Shown: piece after piece, positions 11,720-23,644 of the stretch | Layout of the letters: the number at the start of each line of letters is the position of its first letter | How positions within the stretch are numbered: position 1 is the stretch's first letter | Assembly: GCA_039707655.1 (NCBI GenBank) | Contig: CM077674.1 | Span: forward strand, 242,531,904-242,595,903 | Direction: 5' to 3' | Length of the DNA stretch: 64,000 nucleotides | Source of the DNA: Elymus sibiricus | Taxonomy: Eukaryota > Streptophyta > Magnoliopsida > Poales > Poaceae | Made by a program: the position numbers and the translations under genes | The notes under the pieces: generated by a model | What the model was told of the DNA's origin: nothing | Database searches by the model: none | What the model saw: only the letters and a program-made list of their open reading frames with translations

Positions 11720-13276
11720 GGTGTACTCTTTACCCACGTGCATGAGATTTCTTTAGTCAGCACCGTGACGCTAGCTAATTCCCATTACGGTCTTTAGGTT
11801 GAAAATACGCCTGACCAGCACACACCAGATTAACTTTCCGGATGCCAGGAGTCACCCAAAACATCGTTCAAGAAAAACTCTAAGTCGGGGAGACTACAAT
11901 CTCGAATAGCATGGGATCACTATTCATACGCGCGGATTACAAGGGGTGCCCCCCTCTCGGCCCAGCCGGATACACCCATGCCCCCTGACCTGATGACGGG
12001 CATTAGTCCATGGCCGTGGAAACCCTCATCATGGCCCTCTATGTGGTGTGTACACAGACAAGGGTTAGCAACTTACTAAACCGTACTTCCCTCGCAGGAA
12101 GACCCGTGGCAGCACGGTGTTTAGCTAGGTGTGACGGAACAAGACTCGATCTAGGTCGACTCAGGAGGTGTTGCTATTATGACCGGTATACTCCACATAT
12201 GTCACCATGACACCACCGTGTCAAAACATGACCCGTGCCCACCGGCACGTCCAAGGCAGGAGATATACTCCTGGTTCTCACCACTTTCGTGCATGTCAGA
12301 GACTTGAGTGGATGACAAGCAAGTAAAAAGATGACATGACCATACATGCATGCATTATTACTACATATATGGTGAAATCTCAAACCGATGCAAACATGCA
12401 ATGCAATCACCATATCCCAGGTTCAAAATGCTTGCCTTGTCCAAAGTAGTCAGAAGAGGAACCCTCGAAATTCCCGGCAAAGTTCCCCTCTGCGTTTTCT
12501 GAAAAATTCAAAATCCAAATCCAAATTAAAAAATTTGCAACAGTACCAAAAAGTGTCTCAAAATATTTTTAAATAAATACTAAAAAAACTAGAGAGAAAA
12601 ATAAGAATTTCAAAAAAAGAATCAACTCAAACAGAGTTGTGGTTAAAAAGTTATTAAACTTTTAAGATCAGGGGCTTTTCTGCAAAAATCCAGTCCCTGT
12701 GCGTTTAAAAAGAAAACGCTTCAGGCAGAAGTACGCTTTCCAGCGTAGAAGATGTAAACAAAAGAATATGTCTTTGGTTTAAAATCAGAAAAAAAAAAGA
12801 AAACGCTGACGGGTGGGGTCCACCCGTCAGGTTCAAATTTGAACACGCTCGCGCGCGTGTACAGAGGAGTGCGGCGATCACCGGCGATGATCGCCGGGGT
12901 TCCAGTGGGTGGCGATGATTGGAACATGATCAGTGAGTCCGTCCGCGTCGGTGGGTGGCGGTGGTGGTCGCCGGCGAGTACCCGAACGATGGCGAGGTCG
13001 ACGGCGGCGGACGGTGGTTCGGGTGACGGCGGATCTCGCCGGAGAGACGGGGATGCTCCGAATTGGTGCGCGGAATCGACGAGAGGGAGTGATACGAGGT
13101 TATGGGTGGAGTTTTGGAGGCGGAGATGGAGTGATGGCGTCGTGCTGATCAGTGGAGGTTGCGGCGGATCGGTGGCCGAAGAGGAGGAAGACGACCTCCT
13201 CGAGGTCGGAGGAGTGGCGTAGGGGTGATTGGAGGATGATGAAGTGATGCGTGAAGTGAATGGAGCTCAGGAGCTC

Positions 13277-13285
13277 CTATTTATA
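13277..13285 (-). promoter_or_regulatory. TATA box of LARD-related LTR
   Basis: Minus-strand TATAAATAG followed by GAGCTCC, in the GC-rich segment and in the same orientation as the LTR. Confidence 0.55.
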
Positions 13286-14535
13286 GGCGATCCGGGGAGG
13301 TCCAGTACGGGCGGATGACGTCGGAGTTAATTCCGCCGGCAAGGTAGGTTATGGGTGGCGGGCAATTCGGTGCGTGATCAGTGAGGTTGAGGGAGTACTC
13401 CAGAAGCGCCAGCGCGGACGATCTCCTCGCCTTCCTGCCTTATCCCCGATGAAGCTTGCGTACGGGTGCGGCGGCGATGACCGTCTTCGGCGACTGACAG
13501 CAGGCCCTGGGCGGCGTGGACGGCGTGCGGAGCCGCGGAGAAGAGCGACGCGTGGAGGAGGTAGTTGGAGGAGAGCTGCAGAGGGGAGTGAAGATGGCGG
13601 GCGCCGAGCTGATTTCCCTCGGGTTGCCGCGGACGAGGACGGTGGCCGTTGCACCGGCCACCTCCTGTTCTGTCAGTGGCGGGGCACTGACCAGGGGGTC
13701 CCCGGCGATCCAATTAATGCGAGAGGAGGCGTGGGGGAGAAGGAGAGGAAGTGGACTGTGGTGCACGACGTCGATCGCCACTGTCGACTGAACCAAATTC
13801 GGTTAACTGAATTTCGACAGCGATGAATAGTACGCACACCACCTATATGATGAAATGACAGAGAGGTCTAGGCAATTTAGGAATTTTGAGGAATTTTTGT
13901 GGTGAGGTGTTGATGCATAAGAGAGTGTCTGGCAAAGTTTCAGAATTTTTGGAGCTATAAAAATTGAGTTTGTATCAGAGAGTTTGTTTGTGGTCCAAAT
14001 TTGAAGTGAAGGAAATTTGAAATGTTTGAATTGTGGAACCCAACGTTTTTGGTGAAATGGGTTGTAGGTACTGTCTAGTTGCTAGGATAATTTTGGTGGG
14101 AGCAGAAGACTTGTAGAAAGTATGGTTCCTTTGTAAACCAAAGAAACCATGAATAAAATAAATTCCAACTTTGGAATTTAGTAAATATTGTAGAAATATT
14201 TTTGTAAGGTGGAAAGGAGTTGGATACTGTCCTAGAATGTGAGAATGACTTGAGGGGTAATTTAGAGGTGACAGAAAAATTATTGGAGGAATTTAGAAGT
14301 GCTAGAAAGAAGTGAAATGGCCATTTTCATAAAATAATTTTAATTATTCCAAAAACTTTTCTTAATGAAAATATTTTTGTGATCCTCCAAAAATAATTTC
14401 CCATTTAATAAACCATCCAAATCAGAACCATTTAAAATTTTGAAACCCAATTAAAAAAAATCAGAACAGAAGAAGCAGGAGAAGAAAAATAGGGCCAAAA
14501 TAATTCTAAGCATTTTATTTTATAGAAAAGATTTT

Positions 14536-14540
14536 GAAAA
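14536..14540. repeat. Target site duplication GAAAA (left)
   Basis: Five-base direct repeat flanking the solo LTR 14541-18993; partner at 18994-18998. Confidence 0.85.
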
Positions 14541-14901
14541 TGTGGCACCCCGGCTCAGAGAGACCGGAACACCCCGCATTCCAGCCCAGAGATCAAGTCT
14601 TCTGGAATACGGCACTGCTTGGCATAGAACAAACCAGCTCTTTATTATGAATAAACGGGGTACAAGGGTCCGATATTACAAAGGTTACAGGGGCACGGCG
14701 ACACTTCGCCTGCTAAGGTAGTTCTATGCTAGCAGCGAAACATCTCGAAACGGAAAGAATTCTAGCAGCGGAACAACGACGACGGTGATGAACTCCACTC
14801 CGCAGGGACTCTGGCTGGGACGTATCCTAGAGCGCAACCTCGGGGTCCTCGACAAACAATCAATCATGGCATCACCTGCAATCTGGCATGACACGCCAGG
14901 T

Positions 14902-14920
14902 GAGTACTTTGAATGTACTC
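14902..14920 (-). promoter_or_regulatory. Conserved GAGTAC hairpin in solo LTR
   Basis: GAGTAC-TTTGAAT-GTACTC, identical to 7072-7090, with a conserved flank (ACACGCCAGGT before, CGCAAGCTCAC after). Confidence 0.5.
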
Positions 14921-15398
14921 GCAAGCTCACAACAACCAAAGTTATCAAGACATACAACAGCATGGCATTTACAGGTTAATCTTCAAAGATGAACATGATA
15001 CTACTGGAACAACATGAGCATGGCAACAACATGAGCATGGCATGTACATATAATTCATGACATGAACAGGATGATACTAGCACTAGCATGCAAGGGGGTC
15101 GACGTTTAAGGTCTCATGGACCAACTTACTCTGCTCGGAGGTTATCCCGTAACCACCAACTTACCATCATGATCATCACACGATCACCTCAGGATCAACC
15201 AAGCTCGGTATCAACTATACCATCGTGATCATCACATGACCACACGGAGCTTGATCTCTACCTGTGATCATCGCACGACCACATAAAGATCAACCACTTC
15301 TTTTCTCATCGAACCGGGGTTATTTATCATTCAGGTTATTATTTCTGTTGACCCATAGTGTGACCTACTACGAACTGTGTCCATGACCGAGGACGCGG

Positions 15399-15426
15399 CT
15401 ATCAATAGATTATACACTCTGCAGAG
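15399..15426. promoter_or_regulatory. Palindrome pair, first member eroded
   Basis: CTATCAATAG (15399-15408) replaces CTATTCGAATAG. CTCTGCAGAG (15417-15426) is intact. Confidence 0.5.
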
Positions 15427-17285
15427 GTTAGTACACTGTACCCACACCACGGAACTCATGGCCTCGTGCTCCCATTCGGGTGGACCAACGACATTCCGAC
15501 AAAACCAATCTATTGCATAACACTCTCCCGGCCACTCCGACAAACTCCCCTTTGGGCTATGTCCTGGGTGACCCCGGTGCCAACATGTGACACCCGCCAC
15601 CTCTGTGGCTGCCACCGTCGTGGCCAAACATAAACATTGTCCCAAACGGGGACCTTGGTACCATCAAAACTCGGGTCCTCAAGGCTATGGTAGCCTACCT
15701 GATCAGGGTAGCACGCACCCATAACCTTCCCTCGTAGGAGGCACCGGCGAGAGGCATGACAATAGACCGCATTAGGGCCTCCCATAAGGCAAGTGTGGCT
15801 GCACTGGTTAGCTCGATTCGGTGGCACCATGACTCAGCCAACAGATTTGTTCAAGTTCGATTAATGTCAGGTTCAATTTGAATGGTGATGAGCTGAGTCA
15901 TAATAACATAATGAAATAACAATGCATATGAGCATAATATCAGTGTAACCATGGATGGGCAACATAACCATTTAACATCATAACATAAACGATGATAAAT
16001 CATTTATTTTATGGGATGCAAATGAGCATAGCATAACGATGATCATGAACATGACAAGTATTATCATACAAACGGTAACTATTCATGTGAGCATAACATG
16101 ATCACTAGCATTGAAAATAAATCCGAGAACTAACATGATAATAATACTAGCAAATAATCATTTACTTACTAGATGCAAATGAACAAGGCATAAGAACGAG
16201 CATGGATTCACAAGCATATCGGTAATATTCAAAATAATAATACGAGCAAACAATTATTCAAATATTCAAGTGGAAACCATGGCTATTGCAATGCCATCAT
16301 GCAAGTGGCTATTGTGGCTTGCCTGGGGATGGAGGAACCATCGGGGAGGGGTGCGATGAACTCGTGGAAAGAATTGCCGGAAAAGTTTCCCTCTCGGCGA
16401 AGCTGTTTTAAGGGCAAGGGCAAAATGGTCATTTTCACAGTGTGACAACCTCATGAAAATGATACCATCAGAACGGGCTCGACGAACTGAGATTGTGGGC
16501 TTTGGAATCACCTGATTCGGAGTTACGGTTGCGGAGTTACGGCCGTTCGTTCGTTAGGCAGAAATCGAATAAAAATCTGTTCTTTTCTGGCCTTAACGGA
16601 CGAACGTCCGCTATTTAAGAGTTTCGGCCGGTCGGGTTTACACAGAAAGCGCCTTAACTGAAATACGCCTTCTGCATATAGAAAGTGTATTCTCAGACGA
16701 AGTAACAGCAAAGTACGCTTTCATAAGGAGAAAACGTATTCCGGAGAATACGCTTTCACTTACTCTGCGCGGGCCCGGGTGCTGGGTCAACTCGTGAGAC
16801 CGACGCGTGGGGCCCAGTGGCAGGTCGTCTTTTACCCCCTCCCTTCACGCGCGTCCGGCCGAGGATAGTGGCGTACCCCGACGGCGACCGCCGGCGATGT
16901 AGGCCACCACTGGAGGCGTGCGTCACACCGTCGTGCTCAGGGGATCGAGCCGCATCCGCTTGGCCGCTTCACGCTCGCCGGGGAGCGCTGTAGCGAGTGG
17001 GGCTTCGGCCGCGGAGGACATGGCGTCGGACAGCGGTGGGGCTCGCGGCCATGGGGCACCAGAGGACTAGGGGAAGGGTGGAGCGGCTCCGTGGTGGATA
17101 GGGGAGGTCCTAGGTGGTGGTAGGAAGGAGAGGGGAGGCTCCGCTTGCTCCAATTTGAGGCGGCCCAGGCGGCGGCCATGGCGGCAGTGGGCGAGGTGGA
17201 GAGCTCCTCGAGCTCGGTGGGGAGGCTGGGGAGAGCTAGTGGGGGGTGGTGAGGTGGTGGATGAGCTCGGGAGGCCTCGGGGTAG

Positions 17286-17294
17286 CTTAAATAG
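17286..17294 (-). promoter_or_regulatory. TATA-like box of solo LTR
   Basis: Minus-strand CTATTTAAG in the GC-rich island, the place where the other LARD-type LTRs carry TATA boxes. Weaker match than those. Confidence 0.4.
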
Positions 17295-18993
17295 GCGAGG
17301 GAGGGGAGGCACGGGCTGGTTGCCGCCGCGGCCAGAAGAGCTCGCCCCGGTGAGGCGACGAGCACAAACGGCGGCCACAGTGGCTTTGGACGGCAGATGG
17401 AGAAGAGGCTGACGAGCGGGCCAGACGCCCGGGGAGGCAGGAGGAGCAGGGCACGCGCGGCCAGTGCTGTCGGCCATGAACGGCCAATGTTCCCGCGTGC
17501 GCCCGTGGTTTGGCTCGGTCCGGCGAGCTCTTAGTGGGGGAGGGCGAACCAGAGAGGCGAGGGCGAGCTGGGGAAGGACTGCGGCAAGGCGAGGTGTCGC
17601 GAGGACGGCGTTTGGGCGGCGGCAGGAGGGTCCCGAAGTTCAGAGCACGCTTTCGGCTGCCGAGCACGCGCTCTGGGCCTGGTCACCACATGCAAAGGCA
17701 AGAGGAGAGCTCAAGGGTCTAGCTAATGGTGTCTAGCATGTTGTCCTTCCTGGATGGGCCCTACTAGAAGTGATAGCTCAACTAAAAGCGCTTTGGGTTG
17801 ATGGGAAGGTTCAGCTAAAGTTTGCGGTAGCAAACTTTGACCAATAGCTGTGGTAAAATGGTTTGGTTAAATGGTCAAATAAGATGTCACACGGGTTTAG
17901 GGTAGGAAGTACTACAGTCCTGTGGATTTTGAGGTCATTTGGACAAGTTTACAGTGCAGTTGCTTTACAACTGCAAAAATTGGCCAGAATATAGATCAGG
18001 AAGTAGCACTCTCATGGATACTTGAATTGAGCAGAAAATTTGTGGATCATGATAATTTGGGTATATGAAGGTGCCATAAAAATTTCATACCATTTGGAGA
18101 CACCAAAATGGTACTTCCTTCACAATGCTTCATACTGGACAGAAACTTGGGGGAATTTTGTAGAGAAAATGGCTTGGCCAAATTATGTGAATTTTTGCAT
18201 ACTCACATTATTTAGGGATATTTAGGTCCTGGATTAATTTCAGAATTTTTGAAGTAATATAAAATATAGTTGCTTCACAAACTAAAATTGTGACCAGAAA
18301 CCAAGATTTGAAGGTGTGCTCACATAGATTGTTGGATGGGGGTGAAATTTGGTGGAGAGTCATGATTTGATCATATAAATGATGTACGAAAATTTCAACT
18401 CATTTGGATAAGCCTGGCTGGTACTTCCTTCACAAAGCTTCTCTCTGGTCAGAAACTTTGGAAGTTTGCTGAGGAAGATTTACTAGGCAAATGAAGCTGG
18501 ATTTTGGTATGTGGCAATTATTTGGGTAGGAATGAGTGCCCAAAATTTTTGAGGGCAATCAAGAAAATATAAATGGCACTTCCTTCACAAAGTGCCATTC
18601 TGGACAGAATGGAAAATGAATATTCCTGAATTATTTTTGAACTAGGCAAGGATGAATTTTGACATATTGGTGGAATATATGATCCAAAGAATTTATGAGA
18701 ATTTTGTGGGAATTTTGGGAGTGACAGAAATGTAGGTTGTTTCACAACCTAGGGCAAACAAGGTTATTCCTTTAATAGAAAAAGGAATATTCCCAAGAAA
18801 TAAATATTGGGGTTGGGCTAAGATGGAAATGACATGGCCTTGGGATATATTTGAGAGCGACAAGCCACTTGGGAGTGGTAGGAGAGAAGATTTTCCCAGG
18901 TTTCAAGACCACATATCCACGGAAAAAGAACTCCAAATAAAAATTCGAAGAAATCCAAAAGAAAAAGAAAGGGCCAAAAATTGGGGTGTTACA

Positions 18994-18998
18994 GAAAA
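18994..18998. repeat. Target site duplication GAAAA (right)
   Basis: Partner of 14536-14540; abuts the CA end of the solo LTR. Confidence 0.85.
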
Positions 18999-19239
18999 TC
19001 CCAAGGAAAATATTTTGGGGTGTTACAGAGGGTTGTAGTCTTCACATGTTCATATTTCATAATGTACTGCGTGGACGGAGTTTTAGACGGCATTACCCCT
19101 TGCTGAAATGATGGATGTTAGAGCAGGTAGGGCACATGGGAGTGAGACAAACCTGCATGCAGGGGTATTTTGGTCGATAGCATAACAAACAGCTCATGCA
19201 TCGTAAGATCCGTTTGCATGGAAATTCTACTTCTCGGTC

Positions 19240-20300
19240 GTCGGAACTCGTTCTTCTTCCTTTCGCCGACACGTGGGACATCCAGCATCCGGATCCACGT
19301 GTCATGCAAGAAATTAGAGATAAGTACTTGGGAGTACAAGTGAGACTCAGGAACGGTCACACAGGTAGGTGGAGTACCAGCAGGGGACGCAGTAATAATG
19401 CCTAATGAGCAGTCAAATCACACAGTAAGTTGCTCGAACGAAGCAACCATCATTTCTCTCTTCAATGGCACGTATGCAATATAAAAAGGTTGATATGGAT
19501 AGAAAAGGAAAACCGCTCCACTATATATATACATAATATAGCCAGGAGCCTAAGCTACGCTTGCTTGCTGGGGTTGCTCTCTTCACACACTCTCGCACAA
19601 AACGACGGTGGCCACACCGCTGTTCACAAATCTGGCCAGATCCCGTCCGCCGGGGGAAGTGGTGGATGTTTTGCGTAGACGCGGTCGCCAGCGGCGAGGG
19701 AGAAAACCCACTGTGGGCGCGTCCCGATCAGGGGTCCCGGCCGTTCTCCCTCACAAAGCTCCGGCACGGTAGCCTTCGCCCCTTGCTCACTGCCGCGGTA
19801 TGGGCTGATGCCGCCTCCCACCGCCCTCCTAGCTACATCCCGGCGTCCCTTAGGTACAACTTCCTTTCAAGCTGGCTTCCTCCACTACCCCAGCTCCCCA
19901 TGTCGCTCCATGTGGATCTTTCTCTACTTCTTTGCCCCACACGTTGCTCTACCGGCTTCTATTTGTGATGAGTTTATGTCTCATCAACTAGTGCCACTAC
20001 TATTATTCTAATCACACTTCTTCAATATCTTTGCCAACAGGGATGCTCAGCTCGATTTTAGTGGAAGTGCACAAAATCATCGGATGGTCCATGGGTTCCA
20101 GACTTCTTTCCTTTGGAAGTTTCAACCTCGCCAGGAAATTAAAGCCTGTTTAGGGTTTAGGGTTCAAGGCCTAGGGACTGCATCGATCGTTTTGTTCTTT
20201 ATTTGCACACCTTCTCACAACTTTTGTCTTTAGTTGTGAAGTAAATATTGGCTATGATCTGTGAATCATTGAGATGCATCAGCATGCATGTTAGTTTCCT
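19240..20300 (+). other. Gene-like unit A (spliced transcript or ncRNA candidate)
   Basis: Copy A of a unit also seen at 21853-23430 and 27926-31060. It has a TATA box (19522-19531), a GC-rich first exon (about 19555-19853) with core GATCTGGCCAGATCCCGTCC, donor CTTAG|GTACAAC at 19853/19854, an intron with TTTGCCAACAG at its end (20040), and an exon from 20041 starting GGATGCTCAG. A tail block TTTAGTTGTGAAGTAAATAT (about 20231) recurs in copy C. The longest frame from the exon ATG is about 36 codons and is not kept in the other copies. Long non-coding RNA or decayed gene are both possible; I do not recognise a product. Confidence 0.45.
19522..19531 (+). promoter_or_regulatory. TATA box of unit A
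   Basis: TATATATATA after CCGCTCCAC, about 35 bases before the conserved segment of the first exon. Copy C keeps the same CTCCAC-TATATATATA junction at 28151. Confidence 0.5.
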
Positions 20301-20589
20301 TTGTATTTGATGGAATGTTGTAACGGGGCAACCTTGGAGGCAAGATACATGAATCAAAATCCGAAACTTCATAGCATTGTAAGTACAATTTTATCTCGCT
20401 GAGAAATTATAGTAGTATGTAGTACTCCTACTACTACTACTAAAGAGCTAGGTGTCGCACGGTGTCCAAGGAATATGGTGATAGTGTGAGAGTGGATAAA
20501 ATTAGTTTTATCATAGAATAAAAAAAAGAGTGCACACGCTCCACGGCGCGGTTCCTAGCTCCAAAATCATTCTACCTCCTTTCGCCAAA

Positions 20590-20770
20590 ATGTGGGACAT
20601 CCAGCATCCGGGTCCACGTGCCATGCACCAAAGTAGAGTGTAGTACTACAACTGACAATCACGACGGTCATACCGCTGCAGTAATAATGACCAATGAGCC
20701 GTCAAATCACATAGACCCGGCAGGAAGTTGGACGGACGAAGCAACCATCACTCTTTGTTGAATCCGCTTC
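20590..20770 (+). repeat. Second copy of the unit A upstream region
   Basis: Matches 19275-19460 in order: TCCAGCATCCGG.TCCACGTG, CAGTAATAATG.C.AATGAGC, GTCAAATCACA and GAAGCAACCATCA. It lies 3' of unit A and may be the promoter remnant of unit B. No gene follows directly. Confidence 0.55.
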
Positions 20771-21059
20771 TCCCTCATGCAGTACAGTATACTACAGTGT
20801 TCTTTCGGAAACCAACGTTTCTTGTCGTTGGATCGTGCCATGGAGCAAAACTAACGTTTATATAAATCACGTCTGTCTCGTTCGCGTCTCACCCCACACG
20901 GTTGCTCGGCACGCCGCTCATCGCAAAGCAAGTATACGCAAACTTCCCCGCCCGCGTGTTGATGGATCGCGCCATGGAGTACTACTATTGGAAGAGATAG
21001 ACGAGGGGGGAGAGGACAGCTAGCTGTCGCACGGACTCCCAAGAACTTTTTTGCATGCA

Positions 21060-21295
21060 TGTTGTGGCCGGCCGTGGTGTCATTTGAACACAAAGCAGTC
21101 ACGTGCATCGGGAAGCGGTGTGGGCGGCGCTCTCTTGGTCGGCGCCAGTGAGAGGTAGCGTCTGCTCAGGCCGGGCATGAATGCGGCACTGACCTTTTCG
21201 GGCCGGGAGCGCGCGCGGGTGATGGAGATGGTTTTGTTGGGCCGGGGCGGTCAGGAGCGGGCGTGGCAGCCGTCCGGACGCCCGCAAACGAGAGA
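21060..21295. repeat. Segment shared with 32433-32590
   Basis: The block from GTGTCATTTGAACAC through GGAAGCGG.GTGGGCGGCGCT to GGCAGC.GTCCGG also occurs at 32433-32590, upstream of the protein-family pair. It looks like a stray upstream region of that family. No ORF of note. Confidence 0.55.
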
Positions 21296-21407
21296 CGCTG
21301 GACCTACGTAAATATTGCTAGGGTTTAAGGTTTATGTTAATTATTAGGTAATTAACGTAATAATGAGCCACATGGACAAATATGATTGGAGATGAAAGGA
21401 GGACGGG

Positions 21408-21437
21408 CCAACCCCCTGAAATTCAGCGGGGGGTTGG
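21408..21437. other. Short GC-rich hairpin
   Basis: CCAACCCCCTGA and its near-complement TCAGCGGGGGGTTGG flank AAT. It is flanked by two copies of GGAGATGAAAG. It may be a microtransposon scar or a structured RNA; no promoter seen. Confidence 0.4.
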
Positions 21438-21469
21438 AGATGAAAGTAGGAATTTTACGTAAACACGGA

Positions 21470-21605
21470 TATGTATGTGTATGTGTGTGCGCGCACACAC
21501 ACACATAGTCACGACTCTCGCGACTACTCGTACACACCATCTCTCTGTAGGTCGATGTCTCGTTCTCTCTAACACACACACGCGTGCGCGCACACACACA
21601 CACAT
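21470..21605. repeat. Alternating purine-pyrimidine microsatellite pair
   Basis: TGTGTGCGCGCACACACACA (21483-21502) and a second CA/CG tract (21572-21604) lie about 70 bases apart. Both are nearly self-complementary and prone to Z-DNA or cruciform structure. Confidence 0.75.
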
Positions 21606-21852
21606 AGTTTGGCCTCATTTTGTTCCTAGGATAGGAATATCATAGGAGTGGGAAAAACAATAGGAAGTGAGATAAAAGGAGTAGTACTACCAGTTCAAAA
21701 TAAAATAAAATGGAGTAGTACTACGTACAAGAAGAGAAGAGGTACACGCATGCACTCTGCCTCTGACACACCCGTGAGTACACGATGGAGCGCGTTTGTA
21801 CACGAAGAGGAATCTTACGAGATAATTTGACCCTTTAATTTGGTCACTTAAT

Positions 21853-23430
21853 AATGGAGGGCCGGGTACCACACGTGAGCGGTACTCCTGGAAGCGGTGG
21901 CGTGTTATTGATCGAGTTTTCTTTCCTCGTACGTTAAAAAGAGATTCCTCCGCAATTTTTGTTTTTGTTTCCGGGAACGCGCGTATTCTGTTTGAAACCA
22001 TTGCTATGGAGAGATTGTTTTACTCCATTGTATATGTAGGCTTGAGAGGGCTTGGTTGATAGGGCTTCTCGCGTCTCACTCTCTCACCCTCTCCAAATTG
22101 AAACAAGACGACAGTGTCCACTCTGATATCTCTCCTCACCGGTGGTCACAGATCTGGCCGGATCCCGTCCGCTGCGGGAGGGGAGGAAGTGCAACGTTGA
22201 CGTGGTCGCCGTCGGCGAGGGAGGAAGCCGACGCGCACTGTCCTCTCTGAGCCGGCGCCAGTGCGGACGAAGGTCCTCTGCGCCCTTGTGCTCTGGCGTC
22301 GTGTGGGCAGATCCCGCCGCCCGCCTAAGCCACATCTCGCCCATCTGAGGTATAACTTCTTTTGGATTTCATGCTTCGTTCTACTGGTCCAGCTCCCCAC
22401 GTCGCTGCATGCGGGTTTTGTATGTACTAGTACTGCCCAGCTCGCCATGTACAGTAGCTAGGCTTCATCTACTGGTCCAACATCACCTAAATTTTTTCGT
22501 TACAGGAAAGGCCACTCCAAAAGTTGTCCTGGTTTATGCCTCGGTGGGGGTACATGATGGTTGTGCGCTCACTGTCCATATGCCCCTATTGCTGGTGCTA
22601 ATCTAATATCACTGGTAAAATGAAGCAATGCCCATGTTAAAGTGACGTCCCTTTTAAGCAATGCTGCTGTCAATCTAGTGGCGTCGATAAATAGAAGCAA
22701 TGACACCATTTTAAGAAATGCTTCTGTCCTGCTTTAGTCCCCATGAAGATAATCATGATGTTTCTATATGTGGGGTACATTTCATTAATTCTTATTGACA
22801 ATTCAGATGCCACTATTAATCTTGTACCACTGCCAAAACAATGTAACGACACTAATTAAATATCCCTTTTTTATATTTTTGCAAACAGGGATGCATATCT
22901 CCACACCAGTGCATCTCTTCCTCAATTTTAGTGGAACTGCACAAAATTGGATGGCCACTGTTGCTCCGCCTCATTGTCCTCTACCACGTGGTTCTACCTT
23001 TCTCAAGCTTGATTACCGAGAAGAAATAGACCACAGTGAGGATTTATCAAACCTCAGTGGTGCCGATGCCAGATGGATGATGCATCACCACGATGACCTA
23101 TCGATGCTCATGGTTGAGTATCATGATTGCATCGGCTGGTGAAGTTGATCGATGCTCGATGAAAAACGAGCTATCTTCCATCAGTGCTCTTTGCTGGGTA
23201 GCCACGAAGACAAAGATATCATTCATCAGTGCACCTTGGTTGCGTTGGAGACGCAGCCGTCTTCCACCTTGGTGCAAATTTGTCTTTCGCTATGAACCAA
23301 ATGTTTCCTCGGAGAAGCATCGATGTTGGTACTAAGAGCAAAAGATTTGTATTGGTTTCTAAGCCTTCTCACAACTTTGTCTTCAGCTCCCTTGTATTGG
23401 TTTCTAAATGTTGGCTATGATCTTTCAAGC
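21853..23430 (+). other. Gene-like unit B
   Basis: Second copy of the repeated unit. The upstream part (GGTACCACACGT, then TTTTCTTTCCTCGTACGTTAAA) matches 27926-28010 of copy C. The first exon (about 22060-22349) has core GATCTGGCCGGATCCCGTCC and donor TGAG|GTATAACTT. The acceptor GCAAACAG (22888) opens an exon GGATGCATATC. From the ATG at 22891 this exon reads 84 codons to a stop at 23142 (His-rich near the end, HHHDD), not shared with copy A or C. The tail block TTGGCTATGATCTTTC (about 23412) is shared with copy A. No recognisable domain. Confidence 0.42.
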
Positions 23431-23639
23431 AGTGAGTTGTATATAAACATTTTATTTATGAGTTGGTTCTGAATTTTTCCGACTAGTTAATTATGTTGCC
23501 AAACTTTGATAAAACATATTACTCATATAACTACATAACAAATGTGAAGCCAATTGTTGGCATGTATTAGCCGTTTGCTAGTTAAATATGTGGTCAAACT
23601 TTGATAAAAAATATGATGTGTAGTAAAAACCCGAACGGA

Positions 23640-23644
23640 GGTAC
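23640..23644. repeat. Target site duplication GGTAC (left)
   Basis: Flanks the solo LTR 23645-27925; partner at 27926-27930. Confidence 0.88.

Larger units (their letters stand above)
14541..18993 (-). mobile_element. Solo LTR, 4.45 kb, LARD-type
   Basis: On the plus strand it runs TGTGGCACCCC ... GGGGTGTTACA; on the minus strand it is TGTAACACCCC ... GTGCCACA. Exact 5-base GAAAA duplications flank it, so it is one insertion that lost its middle and second LTR by recombination. Its first 110 bases on the plus strand closely match the PBS-side end of the LARD 5' LTR (6734-6850), so the two are related subfamilies. It carries the GAGTAC hairpin (14902), a half-decayed palindrome pair (15399-15426), a GC-rich island (16740-17740) and a TATA-like box (17286). 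Confidence 0.9.
11431..19027 (-). mobile_element. LARD-related LTR, interrupted by a solo LTR
   Basis: On the minus strand it begins TGTAACACCCC at 19027, continues after the solo LTR at 14540 and runs to about 11431, where it ends CCCCGGACA. Without the insert it is about 3.1 kb. It carries the palindrome pair (11692-11719), a GC-rich segment (about 12840-13780) and a TATA box (13277). No PBS, PPT or internal domain adjoins it, so it is a solo or truncated LTR. Flanks TCGAG and GAGGG do not match as a target duplication. The 11431 edge is less certain than the 19027 edge. Confidence 0.65.

Noticed and set aside
21618..21672. Possible MITE with CCTAGGATAGGAATATCATAGG
   Set aside because: It resembles common grass intergenic repeats, but I could not find a matching inverted end or target duplication.
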